Source: an uncultured Clostridiaceae bacterium (GTDB lineage: Bacteria > Bacillota > Clostridia > TANB77 > CAG-508). From it: a stretch of 64,000 nt of DNA. Positions 26,345-34,938 of this stretch are shown one piece after another. Both the position numbers and the translations under genes were made by a program. A model generated the notes under the pieces. It was given only the letters and a program-made list of their open reading frames with translations. It was not told where the DNA came from and ran no database searches. The stretch covers positions 124,001-188,000 of the forward strand of contig CANSJQ010000001.1 of assembly GCA_947647275.1 (NCBI GenBank). Reading direction: 5' to 3'. Within the stretch, counting starts at the first letter, position 1, and each line of letters opens with the position of its first letter.

Positions 26345-26416
26345 AATAGATTAGAAACTAGATCGGAAAGAAGTAGAATATAAGAAATTAAAAAAACACT
26401 TAATAAAAAAGTAAAA

Positions 26417-26452
26417 AGAAACCAGATAAGTTAAAACTTAATCTGGTTTCTT
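26417..26452 (+). terminator. Terminator after typA
   Basis: GAAACCAGATAAGTT and CTTAATCTGGTTTC flank AAAA, followed by TT. From here to 26817 I see short frames on both strands without binding sites and no supportable gene. Confidence 0.8.
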
Positions 26453-26817
26453 GGTTGCTAACCTTGAATGTACTTACCAATATTACTGCACATAAATTCC
26501 AAAAGTTTTTTAAACTCAAAGAAGTTAAAGGCTTTGTCAATCCTACTATTATTTCAATAATAAGAGCTGAAATCATAGTAGCAACAAGTAAACCAGATAT
26601 AGAAAAACAAATTCTTTCATACAGTTCTCGTTTCAAAAGTAGGTTGATAGTTTAGCACATTATCAAAGATACTATTTAGTAAATATGATATAGTATCAAA
26701 ATATATAAATATATCATACAATACTTAACATAAAATATAGAATAAAATAACAATTGCAAAAAAACAAAAAAAGTGATAATATATAATAAAAAAATAACAA
26801 CAAAAGGAATGAATAAA

Positions 26818-27411
26818 ATGAATAAACAAGAACTACAAAAAATAAAACAAAAAGCCCTAGAAGAACACATACCAATAATAATGGATGATACCTTAGAAGT
26901 AGTAGATAAAATACTAACAAAACTAAAACCAAAAGAAATCCTAGAAATAGGTACAGCAGTAGGGTATTCTGCAATGTGTTTTTCAGAGTATTTACTTGAA
27001 GGTGGAAAAATAGATACAATTGAGCGAGATGAAGAAAGAATAGTACAAGCTAAAGAAAATATAAAAAAGGTAGGAGTAGAAGAAAAAATAAATATTTACG
27101 AAGGAGATGCAGTAGAAATCTTACCTACTTTAAACGATAAATATGACATGATATTTATAGATGCTGCAAAAGGAAAATATCCATTTTTTCTAAAAGAAGC
27201 CCTAAGAATGCTAAATGAAAATGGAGTAATATTAGCAGATAATATTTTATATAAGGGCTATGTGATGAGTGACTATAATAAACATAAACAACGTACAGCA
27301 GTACGAAATTTAAGAGAGTATATAAATGAGGTTACTAATAATCCAAATTTAGAAACTGAAATTTTAGAAGTAGGAGATGGATTAGCAATAACAAGACTAA
27401 AATCAAATTAA
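26818..27411 (+). CDS. SAM-dependent O-methyltransferase (class I, family 3)
   Basis: A 197-residue class I methyltransferase of the catechol/caffeoyl-CoA O-methyltransferase family. The SAM-binding motif is ILEIGTAVGYSAMCF (about residue 41), followed by IDTIERDEERIV, EGDAVEILP, DMIFIDAAKGKYP and the LADNILYKG metal motif. In many Firmicutes this family (YrrM-like, later linked to tRNA 5-methoxyuridine as TrmR) lies near translation and replication genes; the substrate cannot be read from the sequence. I chose ATG 26818 with AAAGGA upstream. Confidence 0.85.
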   Translation: MNKQELQKIKQKALEEHIPIIMDDTLEVVDKILTKLKPKEILEIGTAVGYSAMCFSEYLLEGGKIDTIERDEERIVQAKENIKKVGVEEKINIYEGDAVEILPTLNDKYDMIFIDAAKGKYPFFLKEALRMLNENGVILADNILYKGYVMSDYNKHKQRTAVRNLREYINEVTNNPNLETEILEVGDGLAITRLKSN

Positions 27412-27431
27412 GTACAAAGCTTAATTTGATT
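27401..27431 (+). terminator. Terminator overlapping the methyltransferase stop
   Basis: AATCAAATTAAG and CTTAATTTGATT flank TACAAAG; the left arm contains the last codons and the stop. Confidence 0.65.
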
Positions 27432-27480
27432 AAACATTTTATTTCTAACGTTTATACCAAAAATTAAATTTTATTCTAAT

Positions 27481-27852
27481 TTATTTTAGTTCATTTATAA
27501 AATCTTTATTAGCTTCTATTAATTTTTGAATAAGCTCTATTTGTGCATTAGAAAGTTGTTTGTTTAAATTAAGTAAACCAAGTTCATTAAGTTTATACTC
27601 TATCTTTGAAAAGCCAGTATTGTTAGAAAAATCATTAATAAAACGATGGTCAGACAATCCTAATAAATAATCAATAGAAACATCAAAAACTTCAGCAATT
27701 TTAGCAACAATTTCTATTCTTGGGATTCTATCACCATTAACATATCTAGAAATAGTAACGTTAGTGGTACCAATTAAATTTGCAAGTTCGCATTGTGTCA
27801 TATCTTTTTCTTCCATTAATTCAATAAGCCTTTTTATAAAAAAATCTCGCAT
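27481..27852 (-). CDS. XRE-family repressor, divergent from a prepilin-like gene
   Basis: A 123-residue regulator with a Cro/CI-type helix-turn-helix at residues 8-62 (MTQCELANLIGTTNVTISRY). The C-terminal half is helical and may be the dimerisation or sensing part. AGGAGG lies 5 bases before the ATG. It is transcribed away from the prepilin-like gene at 28016; the shared 163-base space holds a promoter with an inverted repeat between and around its elements, so it probably represses that promoter and perhaps itself. Confidence 0.85.
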   Translation of the reverse strand: MRDFFIKRLIELMEEKDMTQCELANLIGTTNVTISRYVNGDRIPRIEIVAKIAEVFDVSIDYLLGLSDHRFINDFSNNTGFSKIEYKLNELGLLNLNKQLSNAQIELIQKLIEANKDFINELK

Positions 27853-27945
27853 GAAAACCTCCTAAAAGTATATATTAATAATTATTATTATAATATTGGC
27901 AAAAAACAGTATATAAAATATTACCGAAATTATAAAAAAATAGAG

Positions 27946-27980
27946 TTGACTTTCACCAAATGGTAAAATATAATGGTGAA
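27946..27980 (+). promoter_or_regulatory. Promoter with overlapping operator, XRE to prepilin-like cassette
   Basis: TTGACT at 27946-27951, a 17-base spacer and TATAAT at 27969-27974. Inside and past it lie TTCACCA (27952-27958) and TGGTGAA (27974-27980) as inverted arms, and ACCAAATGGT as a nested palindrome (27955-27964). This placement suits direct repression by the divergent XRE protein. Confidence 0.7.
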
Positions 27981-28015
27981 TATAGCAGAAAATAGATATA
28001 TTAGGAGGAAAACGA

Positions 28016-29110
28016 ATGAAGAAGAGTAAAGAATTTATTAAAGGCAAAAAATATACAGGAATAACTCTAATTTCACTTGTAATAACAATAATATTGTTAA
28101 TAATATTAGCAGGAGTAGCAATTAATTTAAGCCTAGTAGAAAATGGAATATTAAATAAATCGTTAATAGCAAAAGATAAAACAAATATAAAAAATGCGGA
28201 AGAAATAATAAAATTAGCAGTGCTAGAAAATCAAATGGCAGAAAATGAGAATGGACAAGAAGGATATTTAGAAAATAACCAATTAGTAGAAAAAATAATA
28301 AATCAGCTGAAATCTAAAGGATATAATGTAGAAGCTGATAACGATACAATAAAATGTGGAAAAGAAGAAATAAAAATTTCAGATTACTTAGAAAAGAAAG
28401 ATGCACATAAAATAATTATAAATGCTCCTAAAAATTCTATAATAATATTAAGCTATAATGAAAGAGAAATAGCAAAAATAAATGTAGATGAAGAAACTAA
28501 AAATGTGACTACTAATATCTATAGAGAAATAGGAGATACAATAATAGCAAGTTGCAAATTAAATGATCAATTAATTTATGAAAAAACATTTCAATTAGAA
28601 GAGAACACACAAATAAACATGTATCCATGTGAAGAAAATGGAGATGGAAAAGCTATATATTGGTATGGGATGGAATTTACTAACTTTGAAAGTGGAGCAG
28701 TAGGATATGGTAGTTATATTTTTGTCGAAGGAGAGTGTAATAAAAACGATAATAATATAAATTTATATTTTAATGACATATATAGCACTGCAGCAGGAGT
28801 AGGTGTATATTGTAAGGTAGATGTAACAAACTATAATAATGTAGAAATAAAGGTGAACAATGTTGCATATACAGGAAGTTCTGTTATAATGTACTTGGTG
28901 GGAGATGTAGCTAATAACTATCATGAAGATACTGTAAAATCTAGTTATAGTGAAAATCCAATGGAAAGCGAAAATAATCCTATAAAAAATATAGTTACTA
29001 AAGATATACAAGGAGAAAAATATATAAGCATAATAGCTAGTAATCCTTCAGGAGGTGCTGAGCAATATGGAACATTATCTATGAATATAGAATCAATTGT
29101 ATTAAAATAA
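28016..29110 (+). CDS. Prepilin-like secreted protein, 364 residues
   Basis: The N-terminus has a basic leader (KKSKEFIKGKKYT) followed by GITLISLVITIILLIILAG, a type IV prepilin-like signal with cleavage expected after the glycine. Position +1 is Ile and the usual Glu at +5 is Ser, so the methylated and assembled form of true pilins may not apply. The motif VENGILNKS follows the helix. Residues 60-200 are charged; the C-terminal part (about 215-364) looks like an all-beta domain with GYGSYIFVEG and ISIIASNPSGG. AGGAGG precedes the ATG. It is probably secreted through a type II/IV-like machine or anchored in the membrane. It is under the divergent XRE promoter. Confidence 0.7.
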   Translation: MKKSKEFIKGKKYTGITLISLVITIILLIILAGVAINLSLVENGILNKSLIAKDKTNIKNAEEIIKLAVLENQMAENENGQEGYLENNQLVEKIINQLKSKGYNVEADNDTIKCGKEEIKISDYLEKKDAHKIIINAPKNSIIILSYNEREIAKINVDEETKNVTTNIYREIGDTIIASCKLNDQLIYEKTFQLEENTQINMYPCEENGDGKAIYWYGMEFTNFESGAVGYGSYIFVEGECNKNDNNINLYFNDIYSTAAGVGVYCKVDVTNYNNVEIKVNNVAYTGSSVIMYLVGDVANNYHEDTVKSSYSENPMESENNPIKNIVTKDIQGEKYISIIASNPSGGAEQYGTLSMNIESIVLK

Positions 29111-29120
29111 AAATATATTT

Positions 29121-29166
29121 ATATTAATGTTTCAAAACAGAAAAAAATGGTTAAAATTATGAAATT
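29121..29166 (+). repeat. Direct repeat, left copy, flanking the second prepilin-like gene
   Basis: ATATTAATGTTTCAAAACAG then AAAAAAATGGTTAAAATTAT closely matches the sequence at 30398-30442. The two copies flank the gene at 29180-30403. Confidence 0.6.
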
Positions 29167-29179
29167 AAAGGAGTAGTAT

Positions 29180-30403
29180 ATGAGAAGAGGAAAAAGTAAA
29201 ATTGAAGGAATAACATTAATTTCATTAGTAATAACGATAGTAGTATTGATTATATTAGCAGGTTTAGCAATATATTTGGGGTTGAGTAATAATGGAATAT
29301 TTAATCGTACAAAAGAAGCAAAAGAAAGAACAGAGTATGCATTTGCTTTAGAAATAGTTGAAACAAAAATAATAGATGCAAATATGGAAATAATAAGTAA
29401 AGAAGAAAGACTTGCAACATTAGAAGAATTAGAAGAATATTTTAAAAAAGATACAGAAACAGAAGTTGAATTGATAAAATATGAAGAAACTGCTTATTTA
29501 AGTAAAGAAATAGAAAGACCAGAAAAAATAAAAGGTTTTTGGGTAAAAGTAATAAAGTACAATAAATATTCATTTTTAATAGGCAAAGAAGGTAAAGTAG
29601 ATGCACTTTCTCTAGATAATGGTATAACCAAGATGACATTAGAAGATTATACAAACAATATAGGTAAAATAGAACAAAAGGATCCAATAGGAGATATAAA
29701 AATAGAAATAAACGATATAAATGGAGAGTATTTTACAATAAAAGTAAATACTAAAAGTAGTCAAGGAAAAATAGTAAAATATGAATATTTTATAAATGGT
29801 GAGAGTAAAGGAATTACAACAGATACAAATATGAAACTTATAACAGATTTAAAATTAGGCACAGAATATGCAATACAGGTAAAAGTAACTGATGAGAAAG
29901 GAAATAATAGAATATCAGCACAAGTAAAACAAAAAACATTAGATAAGTTATATTTATATAAAAGTAAAAATGAATATAGTGAATTAACACAAGGATGGGA
30001 ATTTAGAACATATCAATATAATCCATTATTTTCAAAAGATAATGAATATTTATATATTAATTCTACAAGTAATGGATCAGCTGGATACACTTGTATGAAA
30101 AATGAGAATTTTGACTTTTCAAAATTTTCAAAATTGTGTGTAAAATGGACTAAACAGAAGGTTAATAAAGATGCACATTTTACAATTATAGCTGGAGAAT
30201 TTAACTTAGAAAATGGATCACCTGGACAAATATGTGATGATAGACATTTTACTTATACATTTAGAGATTATTTAGAAACTGATTTAAACGAGGATATAAC
30301 AGAAGAATTAGAATTTGATATATCAAAATTAAAAAATAAAGGAAGTATATATTTATATGTATATCAAGGATATTTAAAAGTACATGAAGTATATTTATAT
30401 TAG
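29180..30403 (+). CDS. Prepilin-like secreted protein with FN3-like and C-terminal beta domains
   Basis: A 407-residue protein with the same leader as its neighbour: EGITLISLVITIVVLIILAG, then SNNGIFNRTKEAKERTEYA. A fibronectin type III-like domain is at about residues 160-258 (IKIEINDINGEYFTIKVN, TDLKLGTEYAIQVKVTDEKG), and the last 130 residues look like a separate beta-rich, carbohydrate-binding-like domain ending VHEVYLY. AAAGGAG precedes the ATG. It lies 69 bases after the previous prepilin-like gene and is flanked by a direct repeat, which suggests duplication or insertion of a cassette. Ligand and assembly partners are unknown. Confidence 0.68.
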   Translation: MRRGKSKIEGITLISLVITIVVLIILAGLAIYLGLSNNGIFNRTKEAKERTEYAFALEIVETKIIDANMEIISKEERLATLEELEEYFKKDTETEVELIKYEETAYLSKEIERPEKIKGFWVKVIKYNKYSFLIGKEGKVDALSLDNGITKMTLEDYTNNIGKIEQKDPIGDIKIEINDINGEYFTIKVNTKSSQGKIVKYEYFINGESKGITTDTNMKLITDLKLGTEYAIQVKVTDEKGNNRISAQVKQKTLDKLYLYKSKNEYSELTQGWEFRTYQYNPLFSKDNEYLYINSTSNGSAGYTCMKNENFDFSKFSKLCVKWTKQKVNKDAHFTIIAGEFNLENGSPGQICDDRHFTYTFRDYLETDLNEDITEELEFDISKLKNKGSIYLYVYQGYLKVHEVYLY

Positions 30404-30442
30404 ATGTTTCAAAAAAAGAAAAATGGTTAAAATAATAATAAA
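30398..30442 (+). repeat. Direct repeat, right copy
   Basis: ATATTAGATGTTTCAAAAAA then AGAAAAATGGTTAAAATAAT, matching 29121-29166 with few changes. It overlaps the last codons of the second prepilin-like gene and lies in the spoIVB leader. Confidence 0.6.
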
Positions 30443-30464
30443 AAAGTTTGAAAGGATGATAAAC

Positions 30465-31709
30465 TTGAAAAAATATCTAAAACTTATTATTATTTTAACC
30501 ATTTTATTAGTTTTATATTTATATGTAGCAAATATAACATTAATGCCCAAAAGCATAACATTACTACAAGGCGAAAAACTAGAATTTGCAACATTATGGG
30601 GAGTTAATATAAAAGAAACAGAAACATCAAATAGAAATATTAATATAAATAAAGAAAATTCAGTAGTAGAAACCTCTGGAGATATAGAAAATAATGAAAA
30701 TCTAGAAGTGGGAAAAATAGACATGAGTGTCAATTTGTTTAATAAATTGACATTAGAAAATATAACTGTAAATGTAATACCAAAAACAAAAGTCATACCA
30801 TTAGGAAATTCAATAGGGTTAAAATTATATACAAAAGGTGTATTAGTAGTAGGAATGTCTGAAATAGAAGGCGTAAAACCATATGAAAATTTAGGAATAG
30901 TAGAAGGAGATAGAATAATTTCAATAAATAATAAAGAAATATCAAATACTGATGACTTAATAGAAACTGTAAATGCCTCTAAAGGGCAACAAGTAGAATT
31001 AAAGTATATAAAAGAGGATAGTAATGAAGAAATAACAACAAATATTACACCAACAAGAACAAAAGAAAACGAATATAAATTAGGTTTATGGGTAAGAGAT
31101 GCGGCAGCAGGAGTAGGAACAGCAACATTTTATGAACCAACAACAGGTAAATTTGCATTATTAGGGCATGGAATTACAGATATAGATACAGGAAATTTAA
31201 TAACAATAGCAAATGGAGAGCTTGTAAATTCAAATATAATATCTATAACAAAGGGAGAAAAAGGAAAACCAGGAGAAATAAAAGGAAGTATAGAAGGACA
31301 AGGAAAAATAGGAGATGTATACAAAAATACAAGTTTTGGAGTATTTGGAAAAGCAGTAAATGCTAGCAAATTAGAAGTAACAGAAAAAGAAATGCAAGTA
31401 GTACCAAGAAATGAAGTGAAATTAGGAAAAGCTCAAATAATTTGTGAACTAGAAAACGGAAAAAAAGAGTATTACGATATAGAAATACAAAAACTATATT
31501 TAACCAATAATAAAGATAATAAAAGTATGTTAATTAAAGTAACAGATAAAGAACTACTAGAAAAAACAGGAGGAATAATACAAGGAATGAGTGGCTCTCC
31601 AATTATACAAAATGGAAAATTTGTAGGAGCAGTAACACATGTATTAGTAAACGACCCAACAACAGGATATGGTGTATTCGCTGATATGATGCTAAAAGCG
31701 GCTTCTTAA
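30465..31709 (+). CDS. spoIVB: SpoIVB sporulation signalling serine peptidase
   Basis: A 414-residue SpoIVB (peptidase family S55). It is secreted by the forespore across the inner membrane and cleaves SpoIVFA so that pro-sigma-K processing begins in the mother cell. A single N-terminal membrane segment (about residues 5-22) is followed by a PDZ domain (about 125-205, YENLGIVEGDRIISINNKEI) and the protease domain with catalytic His in LLGHGITD and Ser in QGMSGSPI. I prefer TTG 30465, placed 8 bases after AAAGGA, to ATG 30456, which has no site. Its presence marks a spore-forming lineage. Confidence 0.95.
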   Translation: MKKYLKLIIILTILLVLYLYVANITLMPKSITLLQGEKLEFATLWGVNIKETETSNRNININKENSVVETSGDIENNENLEVGKIDMSVNLFNKLTLENITVNVIPKTKVIPLGNSIGLKLYTKGVLVVGMSEIEGVKPYENLGIVEGDRIISINNKEISNTDDLIETVNASKGQQVELKYIKEDSNEEITTNITPTRTKENEYKLGLWVRDAAAGVGTATFYEPTTGKFALLGHGITDIDTGNLITIANGELVNSNIISITKGEKGKPGEIKGSIEGQGKIGDVYKNTSFGVFGKAVNASKLEVTEKEMQVVPRNEVKLGKAQIICELENGKKEYYDIEIQKLYLTNNKDNKSMLIKVTDKELLEKTGGIIQGMSGSPIIQNGKFVGAVTHVLVNDPTTGYGVFADMMLKAAS

Positions 31710-31721
31710 ATAGAAGCCGCA
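31698..31721 (+). terminator. Hairpin across the spoIVB stop
   Basis: GCGGCTTC and GAAGCCGC flank TTAAATA; the stop is in the loop. There is no T-run after it, so termination is uncertain; it could protect the 3' end. Confidence 0.5.
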
Positions 31722-31867
31722 GTAAATAGTTAAAACTGAATAATTAAATAGGAGGATATTAATCGTGCATTGTAACATTATATAGTAAATAACATATGAT
31801 AAAATAGCTATAAATACGTAGATTTGAAATTACAAAATTCGACATATAAGAACTTTTATAAAATGTA

Positions 31868-31896
31868 TTGAAAAAAATGCATTTAGATTGTATAAT
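31868..31896 (+). promoter_or_regulatory. Promoter for murC
   Basis: TTGAAA at 31868-31873, a 17-base spacer and TATAAT at 31891-31896, 36 bases before the TTG start. Confidence 0.75.
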
Positions 31897-31931
31897 AAGC
31901 TAGAATAGTAAAAAGGAGAGGACGAATTAAG

Positions 31932-33314
31932 TTGGCAAACATAGAAGAATTAAGAAAATATAAACATATACATATGATAGGTATTGGCGGAGTTAGTATG
32001 AGCGGTATAGCGGAAATATTAAAAAAATGGGGTTTTGTTGTTACTGGATCAGACTGGGCAGAATCTGATACTACAAGAAAATTAAATTTAGATGGAATAC
32101 ATGTAGTAGTAGGTCATGATGTAAACATGGTAGCTAAATCTGATGTAGTTGTATACACAGCAGCAATAAAGCAAGATGACCCAGAACTTGTAAAAGCAAA
32201 AGAACTTGGAATAGAAACAATAGAAAGAGCAGATTTTTTAGGAATGATAACAAAAGCTTTTAGAGATACAATTTGTATATCAGGAACACATGGAAAAACA
32301 ACAACAACATCAATGGTATCAATGTGTTTTATTGAAAGCTGTAAAGATCCATCAATACAAGTAGGAGCAGAATTAAAAGCAATAAACGGAAATTATAGAA
32401 TAGGAAATAGTGAACATTTTATAATAGAAGCATGCGAATATGTAGAGAGTTTTTTAAAATTTTATCCAAAAGCAGAAATAATACTAAATATAGATAATGA
32501 CCATTTAGATTATTTTAAAAATATTGAAAATATAAATAAAGCTTTTATAAAATATGTAGGTTTATTACCAGATGATGGACTACTAGTAGTAAATATTGAT
32601 AATAAATATTGTGCAGAACTACATAAATATACAAATGCAAAAGTAGTTACATATGGGGTAGAAAATGAAAAAGCAAACTTTATAGCAAGAGGAATAACTT
32701 ATAATAAAGACGGTTTTCCAAGGTTTGATGTATATTATAATAATACATTTTATGGTTCATTTGAATTATCAGTTCCAGGTCCACACAATGTATTTAATGC
32801 TTTAGCATGTATTGCATTATGCCATAGTTATGGAATAGAAAAGCAAGATATAAAATCAGGGTTAAAGAAATACACAGGAGCACACAGAAGGTTTGAATAT
32901 AAAGGAAACTTCAAAGGTGCTAGTATATATGATGATTATGGACATCATCCAACAGAAATAAAAGCAACAGCATTAGGTTTAAAGAAAAAAACATATAACA
33001 ATTCATGGGTAATTTTTCAACCACACACATATAGTAGAACAGCCAATCTTCTAAATGAATTTGCAGAGAGCTTAACATACTTTGATAATATAATAATAAC
33101 AGACATATATGCAGCAAGAGAAATAAACACATATGGAGTATCCTCAGAAGATATAGTAAAAAAACTAAAAGAAATGGGAAGAAAAGCTATATATATACCA
33201 GAATTTAAGGATATAATAAACTATTTAGATGAAAATGTACAAAAAGACGATATAATATTAACATTAGGAGCAGGAACAGTAACAAAATTAGGAGATATGA
33301 TGGTTAAAAGTTAA
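31932..33314 (+). CDS. murC: UDP-N-acetylmuramate--L-alanine ligase
   Basis: A 460-residue MurC, which adds L-alanine to UDP-MurNAc with ATP in the cytoplasm. The N-terminal Rossmann motif is HMIGIGGVSMSGIAEIL, the ATP-binding P-loop is SGTHGKTTTTSM, EACEY carries the metal-binding glutamate, NIDNDHLDYF follows, and the C-terminal ligase domain has YDDYGHHPTEIKAT. Translation starts at TTG 31932 behind AAAAGGAGAGG. It is monocistronic, with its own promoter and a terminator. Confidence 0.96.
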   Translation: MANIEELRKYKHIHMIGIGGVSMSGIAEILKKWGFVVTGSDWAESDTTRKLNLDGIHVVVGHDVNMVAKSDVVVYTAAIKQDDPELVKAKELGIETIERADFLGMITKAFRDTICISGTHGKTTTTSMVSMCFIESCKDPSIQVGAELKAINGNYRIGNSEHFIIEACEYVESFLKFYPKAEIILNIDNDHLDYFKNIENINKAFIKYVGLLPDDGLLVVNIDNKYCAELHKYTNAKVVTYGVENEKANFIARGITYNKDGFPRFDVYYNNTFYGSFELSVPGPHNVFNALACIALCHSYGIEKQDIKSGLKKYTGAHRRFEYKGNFKGASIYDDYGHHPTEIKATALGLKKKTYNNSWVIFQPHTYSRTANLLNEFAESLTYFDNIIITDIYAAREINTYGVSSEDIVKKLKEMGRKAIYIPEFKDIINYLDENVQKDDIILTLGAGTVTKLGDMMVKS

Positions 33315-33330
33315 TAAATAATTAATAGCA

Positions 33331-33362
33331 AATAAAGGATGGTTATTATACCATCCTTTATT
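33331..33362 (+). terminator. Bidirectional terminator between murC and the XRE gene
   Basis: AATAAAGGATGGTT and ACCATCCTTTATT flank ATTAT. A and T runs on both sides allow it to serve both convergent genes; its right arm contains the end of the minus-strand gene. Confidence 0.85.
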
Positions 33363-33606
33363 CTAAGCCATCATATAAATTGTTAATATTAACTTTAAGA
33401 GCTTTAGCAAAGCCTAAAACTTCAAAATCTGAAATGAATTTTTTATTATTTTCAATTTTAGATATATCAGAGCGACTAATTTTATACCCCATAGTTTGCA
33501 TTCGTGCACATAAATATTCTTGAGAAAGCTGTCGATTTATACGTAACATTTTAATATTACCACCAATAATATTAAGATTATTATTATATTGATTTATTTT
33601 ATGCAT
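33358..33606 (-). CDS. XRE-family repressor of the second prepilin-like cassette
   Basis: An 82-residue regulator that is almost only a Cro/CI helix-turn-helix (IIGGNIKMLRINRQLSQEYL, SRSDISKIENNKK). AGGAGG precedes the ATG. It is divergent from the prepilin-like gene at 33719, the same arrangement as 27481/28016, although the two regulators are not close in sequence. Two inverted repeats sharing TGTTC/GAACA lie in the 112-base space between the genes, so it probably represses both directions. Confidence 0.82.
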   Translation of the reverse strand: MHKINQYNNNLNIIGGNIKMLRINRQLSQEYLCARMQTMGYKISRSDISKIENNKKFISDFEVLGFAKALKVNINNLYDGLE

Positions 33607-33625
33607 ATAACCTCCTATAGAAAAA

Positions 33626-33642
33626 TGTTCGAAAATAGAACA
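33626..33642. promoter_or_regulatory. Operator 1, TGTTC...GAACA
   Basis: TGTTCGAAAATAGAACA is an inverted repeat close to the start of the minus-strand XRE gene. The half-site is the same as in operator 2, with a spacing of seven bases. Confidence 0.6.
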
Positions 33643-33649
33643 ATTTTTA

Positions 33650-33678
33650 TTGATTTTATAATAATTTTATTTTATAAT
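33650..33678 (+). promoter_or_regulatory. Promoter of the third prepilin-like gene
   Basis: TTGATT at 33650-33655, a 17-base spacer and TATAAT at 33673-33678. The -10 element overlaps the left arm of operator 2. Confidence 0.65.
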
Positions 33679-33700
33679 TGTTCTATACTAGAACAATTAT
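33674..33700. promoter_or_regulatory. Operator 2, perfect 12-base palindrome
   Basis: ATAATTGTTCTA and TAGAACAATTAT are perfect mirror arms around TAC. It covers the -10 and start region of the prepilin-like gene, the right place for a repressor. Confidence 0.75.
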
Positions 33701-33718
33701 AAAATAGGAGGAATACGA

Positions 33719-34522
33719 ATGAATAAAAAAATAAAGGGAATAACATTAATATCTTTGGTAATAACAATAGTAGTATTAATAATATTATCAAGTGTAGCAA
33801 TATATTTAAGTTTAGGAAATAATGGAATACTTACAAGAACTAAGCAAGCAAAAGAGGTCACTAATAAACAAGAAGCAACAGAAAAAATAAATTTAAAAAT
33901 AACAACAGCACAAATGAATAAATACGCAGAAAAACAAGTAATGCCAACATTAAAGGAATTATCAGAAGTTTTAAAAGATGATAATGAAATACAATATGTA
34001 ACAGAAAAAAGCCAAGTAGCAAGTAAAAAGTATGAGGTAGGAGAAAATCCAAATTCAATATATACAAAATTAAATAAGTACCCATATGAATTTGAAATAA
34101 ATAGTAGCTTACAATTAGCAAGTATAGATGGAGTACAAATATCCCAAAATATTGATAATATGGTATCAATAGAAATATATAATGAATTAAAGGCAAAATA
34201 TGAAGAGTTATTAAACAATAAAAATATAACATTTATAGATGATAATAGGAGTGAAATTAATATACCAGAAGGAATTACAAAAGCATACATTTTATATGTA
34301 GAGTCTGCAAATATTAATGCTGGAAATTGTAATTTTTCAAGTCCTATTATAAAGTCAAGTTCGGAAGCTAAATATGTAACTAGAGCCAATGATAGAGGAT
34401 ATATTCGTACCTCGCTTAGAATATATGAATTGGAGTTAACAGGAGATGAAGGGCAAATAAATGTTACTGCATCTAATCCGGGAAATGATAGATGGGCATG
34501 GATAAGTATAGGTATATATTAA
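33719..34522 (+). CDS. Prepilin-like secreted protein, 267 residues
   Basis: Leader KGITLISLVITIVVLIILSS with the GITLIS processing signal, followed by GNNGILTRTKQAKEVTNKQ, closely like the proteins at 28016 and 29180. Residues 60-170 are charged and helical. The last 90 residues form a beta-rich domain (ITKAYILYVESANINAGN, INVTASNPGNDRWAWISIGI) whose NVTASNPG recalls IIASNPSG at the end of the 28016 protein. AGGAGG precedes the ATG. The shared N-terminus with varied C-terminal domains suggests a family of exchangeable surface proteins. Function unknown. Confidence 0.7.
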   Translation: MNKKIKGITLISLVITIVVLIILSSVAIYLSLGNNGILTRTKQAKEVTNKQEATEKINLKITTAQMNKYAEKQVMPTLKELSEVLKDDNEIQYVTEKSQVASKKYEVGENPNSIYTKLNKYPYEFEINSSLQLASIDGVQISQNIDNMVSIEIYNELKAKYEELLNNKNITFIDDNRSEINIPEGITKAYILYVESANINAGNCNFSSPIIKSSSEAKYVTRANDRGYIRTSLRIYELELTGDEGQINVTASNPGNDRWAWISIGIY

Positions 34523-34585
34523 GAAATTTTTTTACTGTATAGCAATTTTTGATACACAAATTAAAAAATAATAAGATTTAAAGTA

Positions 34586-34614
34586 TTGACTTTATTATAA
34601 AAAAAAGCTAAAAT
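34586..34614 (+). promoter_or_regulatory. Promoter of the glyS T-box transcript
   Basis: TTGACT at 34586-34591, 17-base spacer, TAAAAT at 34609-34614. Confidence 0.65.
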
Positions 34615-34659
34615 AATATAAGTTGAATATAAATGCAATGAAAAAGAAAAAACAAAACT

Positions 34660-34841
34660 ATTTTATTAAAAAGAGAGTTGGAAAAGGTGAAAGCCAACAA
34701 TAAAATATTTGTGGGGAGCTTTGGAGCATATAAAAATAAAAGAGGGTAATTAAAAAAAACAATTACCAATTAGGGTGGAACCGCGGAAAAATAAAACTTT
34801 CGTCCCTAGCTATAAAAAGCTAGGAATGAAAGTTTTTTTGA
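34660..34841 (+). ncRNA. T-box leader of glyS
   Basis: The leader has AGAGAGTTGG and GGTGAAAGCC at the base of stem I, the T-box sequence AGGGTGGAACCGCGG (34774-34788) that pairs with the tRNA acceptor end, and a terminator CCTAGC...GCTAGG followed by a T-run near 34805-34840. GGA at 34723-34725 is a possible glycine specifier codon; its position is tentative. Uncharged tRNA-Gly is expected to stabilise the antiterminator and turn on glyS. Confidence 0.92.
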
Positions 34842-34845
34842 TTTT

Positions 34846-34896
34846 AGTTCCCATTGGGTACGTTTCCTTTTGGGGTATCTGTCAGTTTTGGGAACT
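34846..34896 (+). repeat. GTTCCCATTGGG...TTTTGGGAAC intergenic repeat
   Basis: AGTTCCCATTGGGTACGTTT CC lies at the left and TTTTGGGAACT at the right. The TGGG.ACGTTTCC core resembles the repeats at 46991 and 52051. It separates the T-box terminator from glyS. Confidence 0.55.
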
Positions 34897-34938
34897 TGTA
34901 AATACTAAATCAAATAAAATATATAAGGAGGAATAAAT

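Noticed and set aside
26400..26655. Short frames on both strands after typA
   Set aside because: Neither has a binding site, and the minus-strand frame runs through the typA terminator hairpin.
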